A DNA stretch of 32,033 nt from Alphaproteobacteria bacterium. GTDB lineage: Bacteria > Pseudomonadota > Alphaproteobacteria > Acetobacterales > Acetobacteraceae. Location: assembly GCA_016869715.1 (NCBI GenBank), contig VGDM01000027.1, positions 1 to 32,033 of the forward strand. Direction: 5' to 3'. A program made the translations under genes and the position numbers. This document shows, piece after piece, positions 24,089 through 31,330 of the stretch (position 1 is the stretch's first letter; each line of letters starts with the position of its first letter). The notes beneath the pieces are model-generated. The model searched no databases and was not told the origin of the DNA. It saw only the letters and a list, made by a program, of their open reading frames with translations.

Positions 24089-24483
24089 ACCTGGCGCCGT
24101 TGCTGGCCGCGCCTTGGCTGGTGCAATTTCATGTGGCAGCGGCGTTGGGGGCTATTGTTCTCGGCCTCGCGCAATTCCTTCGTCCTAAAGGCAACGGCGC
24201 GCATCGGCTGCTCGGCTGGTGCTGGGTCGTGCTGATGGCCATTGTGGCGCTCTCATCCATCGGGATCACTGGGGTTGCCGGGCCTGGGCGCTTCAGTTGG
24301 ATCCATGGCCTTTCCGCCTTCACCCTTTGTGGCTTGGCGGCGGCAGTCTTTCTGGCGCGGCGGGGGCAGATCGGGGCGCATCGCCGGTCCATGTTTGGGC
24401 TTTATCTGGGCGCCCTGCTGGTGACCGGGGCCTTCACTTTGCTGCCTGGGCGGATCATGGGGCGCGTTGTTTTTGGCTGGTAA
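24085..24483 (+). CDS. Small membrane protein, DUF2306-like
   Basis: This 132-aa protein appears to have four transmembrane segments: around residues 12-32 (VQFHVAAALGAIVLGLAQF), 42-62 (LLGWCWVVLMAIVALSSIG), 74-92 (GLSAFTLCGLAAAVFLA) and 104-122. Conserved-looking features are an early His in the first segment and the HRLLGW motif after a short basic loop. A third marker is IGAHRRSMFGLYLGALLV near the C-terminus. These patterns match the DUF2306 family of membrane proteins of unknown function. It overlaps map by 4 bases (ATGA) and is presumably expressed with it. No function can be stated. Histidines in the membrane segments could suggest a cofactor or metal, which is speculative. Confidence 0.8.
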   Translation: MNLAPLLAAPWLVQFHVAAALGAIVLGLAQFLRPKGNGAHRLLGWCWVVLMAIVALSSIGITGVAGPGRFSWIHGLSAFTLCGLAAAVFLARRGQIGAHRRSMFGLYLGALLVTGAFTLLPGRIMGRVVFGW

Positions 24484-24549
24484 ATTTCTACCATAGGTTT
24501 TATTTATCCATCTGATTTCGCGCGCCATCACACGCCATCGGATTTGAAC

Positions 24550-25302
24550 ATGGCTATCCGCAAGACCAAGGGCCTCGCTGAGGCCAGCGCCCTGCCGGGG
24601 CTGGAGCTTGGCTCTGATATCGCCGAGGCACCCCCCGGCCATTTGGGGCATCGCGCCCGCATGCGCGAAAAGCTGCTGCGCGCCGGGCCGGATATGCTGC
24701 TCGACCATGAATTGCTGGAAATGACGCTGTTTCTGGCACTGCCGCGGCGCGATACCAAGCCCAATGCCCGCGCCTTGCTGGGGCGCTTCGGGTCCTTTGC
24801 GGGCGCCATCAGCGCCCCGGTGCAGGAACTTTGCCAGATCGAGGGGTTGGGCGAGGCCGGCATTGCTGCGCTCCGCTGCATCCAGGCCGCTACCTTGCAT
24901 TTGGCGCGGGAAGAAGTGCGCAAAAACCCCGTGTTGAATAATTGAGAAAAGCTTCTCGACTATCTGACCGCTGCCTTGTCGCGCGAAAGGATCGAACAAT
25001 TCCGCATCCTGTTTCTGGATGCCAAGAACCGGCTGATCGCCGATGAGGCGCAGGCCAAGGGCACGGTCAATCACACGCCCGTCTATCCGCGCGAAGTGGT
25101 GCGCCGCGCGCTCGAATTGCAGGCGACAGCGCTGATCCTGGTGCATAATCACCCCTCGGGCGATCCTTCGCCTTCTCGTGCGGATGTGGAAATAACGCGG
25201 GAAATCGGCCAGGCCGCGACCATGCTTGGCATTGTCCTGCATGACCATCTGATCATCGACAATGGCAGACATTATTCCTTCCGACGCGAAGGGCATCTTT
25301 AA
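24550..25302 (+). pseudogene. radC: RadC/JAB domain protein interrupted by an in-frame TGA
   Basis: Both halves of a normal 250-codon RadC are in one frame, separated by TGA at 24943-24945 (codon 132). The first half has the helix-hairpin-helix region (GHRARMREKLLRAGPDMLLD, IEGLGEAGIAAL). The second half has [18 protein letters not shown] and the JAMM metal motif [16 protein letters not shown]. The stop falls in VLNN-stop-EKLLDYL, where RadC proteins have Trp, so TGG to TGA is the simplest change. Everything else is undamaged, so the event looks recent. The second half begins with no obvious start near the stop. The ATG at 24550 has no clear ribosome binding site. RadC's cell role is debated; it is competence-induced in some species. 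Confidence 0.85.
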
Positions 25303-25346
25303 GGATAGCATTGACCGGCATGCCCTTGGCGCGGCAAAAACATTTT

Positions 25347-26162
25347 ATGATCCACCGCGCCATTCTGTTTGGGTTGTTCGGGCTTGGCTTCGCGGCAGCT
25401 GCCATGGCGCAATCGCCACGCGCCGTACTGCCGAGCGAAAAACCCCTGCCCTTGCCCCGCCAAGGCGCTGGCGCGGAACTGCCGCGCGACAAGCCGCCGC
25501 CGCTTGCCCCTGGAGAACGTGTGGCACGCCGCGCAGTTTCCTCTGGCACTGGCTTTGTCGTGGCGACGCGGCGGATCATGACCAATCATCATGTGATTGA
25601 GGGCTGCGCCGAAGTGGCCGCGCGCCTGCCCAATGGGCAAGAAGTGCCGGCGCGTGTAATGGCAAGCGACGCGACGCGCGACCTGGCCTTGCTCAGCACC
25701 GAAGCCGAGGCCGGGCCGATCCTGCCCTTCCGCAGCACTGGCACTTATCGCCGTGGTGAAGGCGTGGTGACTTACGGTTTCCCTTTAGCGGGCCTGCTTT
25801 CATCCGGCCCGACACTCACCACCGGAGAGGTCTCGGCGCTTGCCGGGCTTGCCGATAATCAGCGCCATCTGCAAATCAGCGCGCCGGTACAGCCGGGCAA
25901 TTCCGGCGGGCCGCTTTTGGATATGCGCGGGCAGGTGATTGGCGTTGTGGTGTCAAAACTCAATGCTGGCCAGATTGCACGGCAGACGGGCGATATTCCG
26001 CAGAATGTGAATTTCGCCGTGAAGCACACGGAGGCGCTGGATTTCCTGCGCGAACAGGATGTGCAGGTGACGCAGGGTGTGGCCTCTGATAGGCCGCGCG
26101 CGGCCGATGCTGTGGGCGAGGTTGCGCATCCTTCAACACTGTTTCTGCGCTGCCTCAAGTGA
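25347..26162 (+). CDS. Secreted trypsin-like serine protease (S1C type, no PDZ domain)
   Basis: This 271-aa protein has a signal peptide (MIHRAILFGLFGLGFAAAA, cleavage after AMA), a Pro-rich linker (about 25-58), and a trypsin-like domain. The triad is visible: His82 (IMTNHHVIEGC), Asp112 (ASDATRDLALL) and Ser186 (VQPGNSGGPLLD). The C-terminus (FAVKHTEALDFLRE) follows the HtrA style, but no PDZ domain follows, so it is shorter than DegP. The ATG at 25347 is chosen because it starts the signal peptide; the frame is open from 25311. It likely acts in the periplasm on damaged proteins or as a regulated protease. The next gene on the right is convergent. Target unknown. Confidence 0.88.
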   Translation: MIHRAILFGLFGLGFAAAAMAQSPRAVLPSEKPLPLPRQGAGAELPRDKPPPLAPGERVARRAVSSGTGFVVATRRIMTNHHVIEGCAEVAARLPNGQEVPARVMASDATRDLALLSTEAEAGPILPFRSTGTYRRGEGVVTYGFPLAGLLSSGPTLTTGEVSALAGLADNQRHLQISAPVQPGNSGGPLLDMRGQVIGVVVSKLNAGQIARQTGDIPQNVNFAVKHTEALDFLREQDVQVTQGVASDRPRAADAVGEVAHPSTLFLRCLK

Positions 26163-26258
26163 AGCGTCGCGGCATGCATGCTTCTGGCGTATTGCACCAG
26201 CGAAACCAACCCGCGCTGCGCGGTCCAGCCGCAAATTGGCTGGGCAGCAACCCAAGCC

Positions 26259-27779
26259 CTACCCCAGCCGCTTCGCCTTTTGCATGAAAAAGGCCAGCGG
26301 CACGCTGATGCCTGCCGTTGCCGCCATCAGATAGAAGGCGTTCACATAGCCGATCATCACTGCCTGGCGCTGAATTTCGCCCGCCAGGCGAAACAGGCCA
26401 GACGTACTCTCCAGATCCCAGCTTGCCGGGAAATTCGGTAAGCTCAGCAGCTTGTTATAAGGGGTCACGAATTCCCCTAGCCGCGCGTAATTCTCACCGC
26501 TCGATCTGATCAGCATCATCACCGCGATGGAAATGAACAGGCTTGATCCGAAATTACGCATGAGTGTAAAAATTGCCGAGCCTTCCGTCACCTGATGCGC
26601 CGGCAGGGTTGAGAACGCCATCACCGTCATAGGCGTGAAGGCGATGGATTGACCGAAGCCTTGCAGCAGATGCGACGAAAAAATCTGAAATTCCGTCACG
26701 TTGATGTCGAATTGCGCCATCCAGAATCCAGATAAGGCCTGCAAGAACATGCCAAGCCCGATGGTAAAGCGCGGCGCCCAGCGGGTCAGTTGCACCACCA
26801 CCAGGAACGCCATCCAATTCCCCATGCCGCGCGCCGCGATCAGGATACTCACGGCGCTATCCGGATAGCCGCGCAAATCATGCAGCATGCTCGGGAAGAG
26901 CGTGAGGCTGGTGAAAGCGAGCATCCCCATCACAAAAGCAATCGCGGTCCCGATGGCAAAATTGCGATCCAGGAAAAGCCTTGGGTTGAGGAAGGGCGCC
27001 TGCGTGGTCAGGCAATGGACAATGAAGATATAAAAGCTGATGGCGCCAATCACGGCGCAGGCGATCATTTCCGGCGCTTCGAACCAATCCATTCTCTGGC
27101 CACGATCCAGGATCAATTGGATGCAGATAATGGCGATGGAAAGCGCCAAAAATCCAGTCCAGTCAAGGGAAATCGGCTTGCGTTCGGTGCGATCAGAAAG
27201 CGCACACCAGATGCAGACCAGGGTTGCGATGCCCGGCGGCACAATCATGAAAAACGCCGCGCGCCAATTCGACGCCTCGGTCGCCATGGCACCCAGGATG
27301 GGGCCAAGCACGGGGCCAAAGACAGCGCCAACGCCCCAGATCACAATCGCGGTCGGCTGCAAATGGCGCGGGAAGGACGCGAGCAAGATCGCCTGCCCCA
27401 TGGGCATGATCGGCGCCCCAAAGGCACCCTGCCCGATCCGCGCCAGGATCAGCATATCAAGGCTGGTTGCCAAGCCACAGAGCAGTGAACAGATGGAGAA
27501 ACCAGTCACCGTGCCAAACATCAGATTGCGCCAGCCAAGACGGCTCGCGAGCCAACCTGTCACCGGCGTTGCGACCGCTGTCGCCACCAGATTGAGCGTA
27601 ATGACCCAGGAGATTTCATCCTGTGTCGCCGAAAGCGCGCCCCGCATATCCGGGAGCACCAGATTCGCCAACGTGATGGTCATGCCGAACAGCAGATTGG
27701 CCAATTGCACCATCAATAGGATCAGCCATTGCCGCCCGCTGATGCTGAAAATGCCGCCCTGCGGCGCTGCCTCGCTCAT
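26259..27779 (-). CDS. DHA2-family multidrug exporter (EmrB/QacA type)
   Basis: This 506-aa integral membrane protein of the major facilitator superfamily has a length and hydrophobic pattern fitting the 14-helix DHA2 group. Marks include LANLVLPDMRGALSATQDEISWVIT in helix 1 and the following loop, GWLASRLGWRNLMFGTVTGF (motif A), ARIGQGAFGAPIMPMGQ, and the motif C-like GVGAVFGPVLGPILGA. EmrB-type exporters usually pair with an EmrA membrane-fusion protein, but none is adjacent. It either works alone or uses a partner elsewhere. It is convergent with the protease gene and divergent from the chimeric pseudogene (99 bases). The start at 27779 lacks a clear ribosome binding site, but the N-terminus fits. 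Substrate unknown. Confidence 0.9.
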   Translation of the reverse strand: MSEAAPQGGIFSISGRQWLILLMVQLANLLFGMTITLANLVLPDMRGALSATQDEISWVITLNLVATAVATPVTGWLASRLGWRNLMFGTVTGFSICSLLCGLATSLDMLILARIGQGAFGAPIMPMGQAILLASFPRHLQPTAIVIWGVGAVFGPVLGPILGAMATEASNWRAAFFMIVPPGIATLVCIWCALSDRTERKPISLDWTGFLALSIAIICIQLILDRGQRMDWFEAPEMIACAVIGAISFYIFIVHCLTTQAPFLNPRLFLDRNFAIGTAIAFVMGMLAFTSLTLFPSMLHDLRGYPDSAVSILIAARGMGNWMAFLVVVQLTRWAPRFTIGLGMFLQALSGFWMAQFDINVTEFQIFSSHLLQGFGQSIAFTPMTVMAFSTLPAHQVTEGSAIFTLMRNFGSSLFISIAVMMLIRSSGENYARLGEFVTPYNKLLSLPNFPASWDLESTSGLFRLAGEIQRQAVMIGYVNAFYLMAATAGISVPLAFFMQKAKRLG

Positions 27780-27878
27780 GAGGGAAGGCTAGGATGGTTT
27801 AGGCGTTGCCGTCACCCACGAAATTGCCAGCGTTCCACGCAATTGCGCATTAATCAGGCGAGCCCTAAACACACCACC

Positions 27879-28481
27879 ATGCAGCGCCCAACCTTCCCGG
27901 CCTATCCTGACCGGTCCGGTCTCAATACCCTGTTGCAGAAGCGCAGCGCCTGCGCCGAGGCGAAGGGCGATATCGCCGCGGATCATGTTGTTGTTGGGGC
28001 CGGCTATACCGGGCTTGCCGCCGCACGTCGGCTGGCGGAGCTTCAGCCTCAGGCACGGATTATTGTGATCGAGGCGACAGAGGTCGGTTGAGACTCATCC
28101 GGTCGCAATTCAGGCTTTGCCAGCCCACGTGACCCGCCCGCCGACCCCAGCGCGGCCGCGCTTCAACATGCCAAAGCGCCCAATCGCTACACCGAAGACG
28201 GCTGAGCCTGGTTGATGGCGCCCATCGAGGAACACGGCATTGATTGTGGGCTGCAACGCTCTGGTAGCATCAAGGCAGCCGCCACTGAACTTGGGGCAGA
28301 GCAGGTCCGCGCCGTGGAAGCCCTGGCAGTCGCAACCCAGGACCGCGACCTGATCACGCGCATGGGTGAACAGGGCGTGGTGTCGGAGGTCGGCGGACCT
28401 GAGGTTTTGGCGCGCACCCTTGCCGAAGAATTGGTCATGTGGGGTGATCGTATCCGCAGCCAGAACATCGAGGTTGAATAA
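27879..28481 (+). pseudogene. Chimeric remnant: DadA-like FAD oxidoreductase 5' part joined to a TTT receptor 3' end
   Basis: One continuous frame carries two in-frame TGA codons (28089-28091 and 28203-28205). The 5' part is an FAD-dependent amino-acid oxidoreductase: MQRPTFPAYPDRSGLNTLLQ, the FAD motif VVVGAGYTGLAAARRLAELQ, SSGRNSGFASP and HGIDCGLQRSGSIKAAAT. From about 28320 the sequence changes to the end of a Bug-type receptor: ITRMGEQGVVSEVGGPEVLA then LAEELVMWGDRIRSQNIEVE. The full oxidoreductase should be over 350 aa, so an in-frame deletion must have removed most of both genes. With two stops and a missing middle, no working product is expected. A small hairpin follows the final stop. 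The exact junction cannot be set without alignment. Confidence 0.75.
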
Positions 28482-28482
28482 T

Positions 28483-28497
28483 CGGGGCTTTGCCCCG
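28483..28497 (+). terminator. Possible terminator hairpin after the chimeric remnant
   Basis: CGGGGC-TTT-GCCCCG forms a 6-base-pair perfect stem with a 3-base loop, two bases after the last stop of the remnant. The downstream sequence is GCTTAAAGCTT rather than a clean T run, so termination efficiency is doubtful. It could be the original terminator of the deleted receptor gene. Confidence 0.4.
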
Positions 28498-28562
28498 GCT
28501 TAAAGCTTGCTAGGCTCAATTCAGGCAAGCGCCCCCGCGCTGCCATGGACGGGAGACAAAAC

Positions 28563-30185
28563 ATGAAATTGAAGAACCGCCTTTGGGGCGCAGCGCTGAC
28601 CGCTGCCCTCATGGCCATGAGCGTTGCGTGCGCTGAAGCGCAACAACAACAGCAAAAGACGTTGCGCATCGGCATGACAGCCGCAGATGTGCCAACCACC
28701 TCTGGCATGCCAAATAATGGTTTCGAAGGCATGCGCTTTCTGGGCTACACCGCCTTTGAAGCGCTAACGGCCTGGGATCTCTCCAAGGCCGATCAGGTTG
28801 CCGGTCTGCGCCCTGGACTTGCTGAATCCTGGGTCCAGGATCCGGCAAATCCGCGCGTGTGGCGCTTCACGCTGCGCCGTAATGTTACCTTCCATGACGG
28901 CACGCCCTTCAACGCCGATGCTGTGCTATGGAATTTCGACCGTTTCTTCAAGAATGACAGCCCGCAATTCGATGCGACCGGCAGCGCTATCACGCGCGGG
29001 CGCATCCCCGTGCTGGAAGCCTATCGCAAGGTGGATGATTTCAGCTTTGAGACCACAACAACGCGCCCGGTTTCCTATTGGCCTTATCTGATGGTCTATG
29101 TGCTGATGACCTCCCCAATGTCCTTTGAACAGGGCGGGCGGGATTGGGCGCGCGTCGCGGCACTACCACCAGCGGGCACCGGGCCTTTCCGCCTTTCGCG
29201 CTTCGTACCACGCCAATCGGCGGAGCTGATGCGCAATGCCACTTACTGGGATGAAGCGCGCCGGCCCAAGCTTGATCGCATCATCCTGCTGCCCATGCCG
29301 GAGGCGAATACACGGCTTGCGGCGCTGCGCTCTGGCCAGGTGGATTGGATTGAGGTGCCGCCACCTGACGCTCTGCAATCACTCCGCCAGGCGGGCTTCA
29401 ATATCGTCACCAATTCCTACCCGCATGTCTGGCCCTGGGTCTTTGCCGCGGGCCGCGCCGGCAGCCCGGTGGCGGATATTCGGGTGCGTCAGGGCCTGAA
29501 TTACTGCTTTGACCGCGGCGGGATGGTGCAGCTTTTGAATGGCATCGCCGAACCATCTGTGGGGTTTTTCAAGGCAAATGACCCAAATTTCGGCAACCCG
29601 ACCCATCGCTACAGGTTGGACCCGGTCCGTGGCCGCGCGCTCTTGGCGGAAGCCGGCTACAATGCCCAGCGTCCACTTCGGCTGAAAATCGCCATTTCGT
29701 CATCCGGGTCCGGTCAGATGTTGCCGCTACCCATGAATGAATTCATGCAGCAATCGCTCAAGGAAAGTTGCGGCGTCGAAGTCACTTTCGAGGTCGTGGA
29801 ATGGAATACGCTTCTGGGCGCGCAACGCGTGGCACCAGATCAGCCGCAATGGCTGGGTGCGGATGCCACCAATACCAGCCTGGTCTCCTCAGACCCGTCA
29901 CAAATGGCGCGCTGGTTCCTTTCTGCCAATTTCTCCCCGCGCGGCTCTAATTCAGGGCATTGGCGTGACGAGGCTTTTGACGCAGCCTTCCAGGAGCTGG
30001 AAACCGCAACCGATCCGGCGCGCATCCAGACCCTATTGCGCAACGCGCATGAACGGCTCGTGGATAGCGCCCCCTGGCTTTGGATTGTGCATGATTTGAA
30101 CCCCCGCGCCATGAGCCGGCGCGTGACGGGCTTCACCTCGGCGCAATCCTGGTTCCAGGATTTGACAACGGTGGATCTGCGCTGA
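28563..30185 (+). CDS. ABC transporter substrate-binding protein, peptide/nickel family 5
   Basis: This 540-aa periplasmic receptor of the SBP_bac_5 (DppA/OppA-like) family has a signal peptide (MKLKNRLWGAALTAALMAMS, cleavage after AEA) followed by a Gln-rich start. Family marks: GLAESWVQDPANPRVWRFTLR, VTFHDGTPFNADAVLWNFDR, the RPKLDRIILLPMPEANTRLAAL region, VRQGLNYCFDRGGMV, and ARALLAEAGY-type repeats near LAEAGYNA. The ATG at 28563 follows GGGAGA; the open frame from 28545 adds six residues. Dpp/Opp-type permease and ATPase genes normally follow, but a strong terminator and the lrgAB pair come next. The receptor is therefore an orphan that must borrow a transporter. The ligand is unknown: peptides, sugars or opine-like compounds are possible. 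Confidence 0.92.
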   Translation: MKLKNRLWGAALTAALMAMSVACAEAQQQQQKTLRIGMTAADVPTTSGMPNNGFEGMRFLGYTAFEALTAWDLSKADQVAGLRPGLAESWVQDPANPRVWRFTLRRNVTFHDGTPFNADAVLWNFDRFFKNDSPQFDATGSAITRGRIPVLEAYRKVDDFSFETTTTRPVSYWPYLMVYVLMTSPMSFEQGGRDWARVAALPPAGTGPFRLSRFVPRQSAELMRNATYWDEARRPKLDRIILLPMPEANTRLAALRSGQVDWIEVPPPDALQSLRQAGFNIVTNSYPHVWPWVFAAGRAGSPVADIRVRQGLNYCFDRGGMVQLLNGIAEPSVGFFKANDPNFGNPTHRYRLDPVRGRALLAEAGYNAQRPLRLKIAISSSGSGQMLPLPMNEFMQQSLKESCGVEVTFEVVEWNTLLGAQRVAPDQPQWLGADATNTSLVSSDPSQMARWFLSANFSPRGSNSGHWRDEAFDAAFQELETATDPARIQTLLRNAHERLVDSAPWLWIVHDLNPRAMSRRVTGFTSAQSWFQDLTTVDLR

Positions 30186-30220
30186 ACTACGCGCACACCA
30201 ATCATCCGTGATAAGGGAGA

Positions 30221-30250
30221 GGGGCGGCGCAAACCGCCCCTTTTCTATTT
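30221..30250 (+). terminator. Rho-independent terminator
   Basis: GGGGCGG (30221-30227) pairs perfectly with CCGCCCC (30234-30240) around a CGCAAA loop, followed by TTTTCTATTT. It ends the orphan ABC receptor transcript and separates it from lrgA, which starts 14 bases later. The lrgAB pair would then need either readthrough or a promoter overlapping the terminator. Confidence 0.88.
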
Positions 30251-30263
30251 AAGGTCGCCCGAT

Positions 30264-30611
30264 ATGATCGCTGGCCTCACCACCCTGCTTTGCTGCCAAT
30301 TGATCGGGGAAATCCTGGCGCGCTGCCTCACCCTGCCGGTGCCTGGCCCGGTGATCGGCATGGCCTTGCTGTTCATTGTGCTGCTGCTGCGGGGCGGAGA
30401 GGCTCCGCGCGCCCTCACTCAAAGCGCAGACGGGCTTTTGGCCAATCTTGGTTTGTTGTGTGTGCCCGCGGGCGTTGGCGTGGTGCTCTATCTGCCCGTG
30501 TTTGCAAGGGATTGGGCGCCGCTGTCACTCGCGACCCTGGCCGTCACCTTGGCCGCAATTGGGGTTACTGGCTTGCTCGCGCAAGCACTGCTCCGGCGGC
30601 TTAACCCGTGA
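30264..30611 (+). CDS. lrgA: CidA/LrgA family holin-like membrane protein
   Basis: This 115-aa protein has the LrgA/CidA layout: four hydrophobic segments, with the conserved LLCCQLIGEILARCLTLPVPGPVIGMALLF near the N-terminus and LLANLGLLCVPAGVGVVLYLPVF in the middle. Members are holin-like or carrier-like; LrgAB has been linked to murein hydrolase control and to pyruvate or glycolate transport in different bacteria. It overlaps lrgB by 4 bases (GTGA), a strong sign that the two form one unit. It starts 14 bases after the terminator of the previous gene. No LytSR or LysR-type regulator is visible nearby. Confidence 0.9.
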   Translation: MIAGLTTLLCCQLIGEILARCLTLPVPGPVIGMALLFIVLLLRGGEAPRALTQSADGLLANLGLLCVPAGVGVVLYLPVFARDWAPLSLATLAVTLAAIGVTGLLAQALLRRLNP

Positions 30612-31327
30612 CCAACCTCGCCGAGATTTGGGTCTATCTGGCGCGGGAGCCGCTGGCCGCACTGACTGCCACCTTGCTCGCCTGGCTGGCGGCGCAAAGC
30701 CTGGCGCGGGCGGCGCGGTTTCACCCCATGGCCAATCCGGTACTTTTCGCGGTGGTCTTTCTGGCGGGTGGGCTGTTGCTCGCGCGCGTTGATTACCGCG
30801 CCTATTTCGAAGGGGCGCAATTCGTCCCTTTCCTGTTAGGGCCAGCGACGGTGGCACTTGCGGTGTCACTCGCGCGCCAATGGCGGCAGGTGAAACGCTC
30901 GGCCCCTGCGGCGATTGCATCCGTGATTGTGGGGGGCGTGTTTGCTGCGGCGGCGGGGGTTGCCTTGGCCTTGGCGTTTTCAGCAGCGCCGGAGGTGACA
31001 GCCTCACTCGTGCCGCGTTCTGTCACCACACCGGTCGCGATGGGCGTGGCGGAACGGATTGGCGGGTTACCGTCTCTCACGGCGGCGATTGTCATTTGCA
31101 GCGGCATTGTTGGTGCGGCGCTGGGGGCTGCCTTGCTCACGCTGCTTGGTGTCACGGATTGGCGTGCGCGGGGGCTTGCGATTGGCACGGCAGCGCATGG
31201 CATCGGCACGGCGCGGGCGATTTCGGTCAATGAAGTGGCCGGCGCCTTCAGCGGTTTGGCGATGGGCTTGAATGCACTCGCCACCGCATTGTTGCTGCCC
31301 TTGTTGTGGCGCCTGTTTTTTGGGTGA
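30608..31327 (+). CDS. lrgB: LrgB/CidB family membrane protein
   Basis: This 239-aa membrane protein of the LrgB family has about seven hydrophobic segments. Family marks are FLLGPATVALAVSLARQW, the basic loop with RSAPAAIASVIVGG, and SLVPRSVTTPVAMGVAERIGG, the signature of the family. The C-terminal IGTAAHGIGTARAISVNEVAGAFSG region is also typical. The start is GTG at 30608, overlapping the lrgA stop; no other start keeps the N-terminus. It works with LrgA. Exporter, glycolate carrier and autolysis-control roles have all been described for the family. It ends 3 bases from the convergent MFS gene. Confidence 0.92.
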   Translation: MTNLAEIWVYLAREPLAALTATLLAWLAAQSLARAARFHPMANPVLFAVVFLAGGLLLARVDYRAYFEGAQFVPFLLGPATVALAVSLARQWRQVKRSAPAAIASVIVGGVFAAAAGVALALAFSAAPEVTASLVPRSVTTPVAMGVAERIGGLPSLTAAIVICSGIVGAALGAALLTLLGVTDWRARGLAIGTAAHGIGTARAISVNEVAGAFSGLAMGLNALATALLLPLLWRLFFG

Positions 31328-31330
31328 GCC

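Noticed and set aside
24253..25311. 352-codon minus-strand open frame opposite radC
   Set aside because: It could look like the real gene because radC is interrupted, but both radC halves carry clear family motifs and the antisense translation carries none.
24943..28205. UGA read as tryptophan (radC and the oxidoreductase remnant each have in-frame TGA codons)
   Set aside because: Many clearly intact genes here end in TGA at the family's normal length and are followed within a few bases by the next start (for example the acyl-CoA dehydrogenase and transglutaminase genes). A third interrupted gene has TAA. Recoding does not fit.
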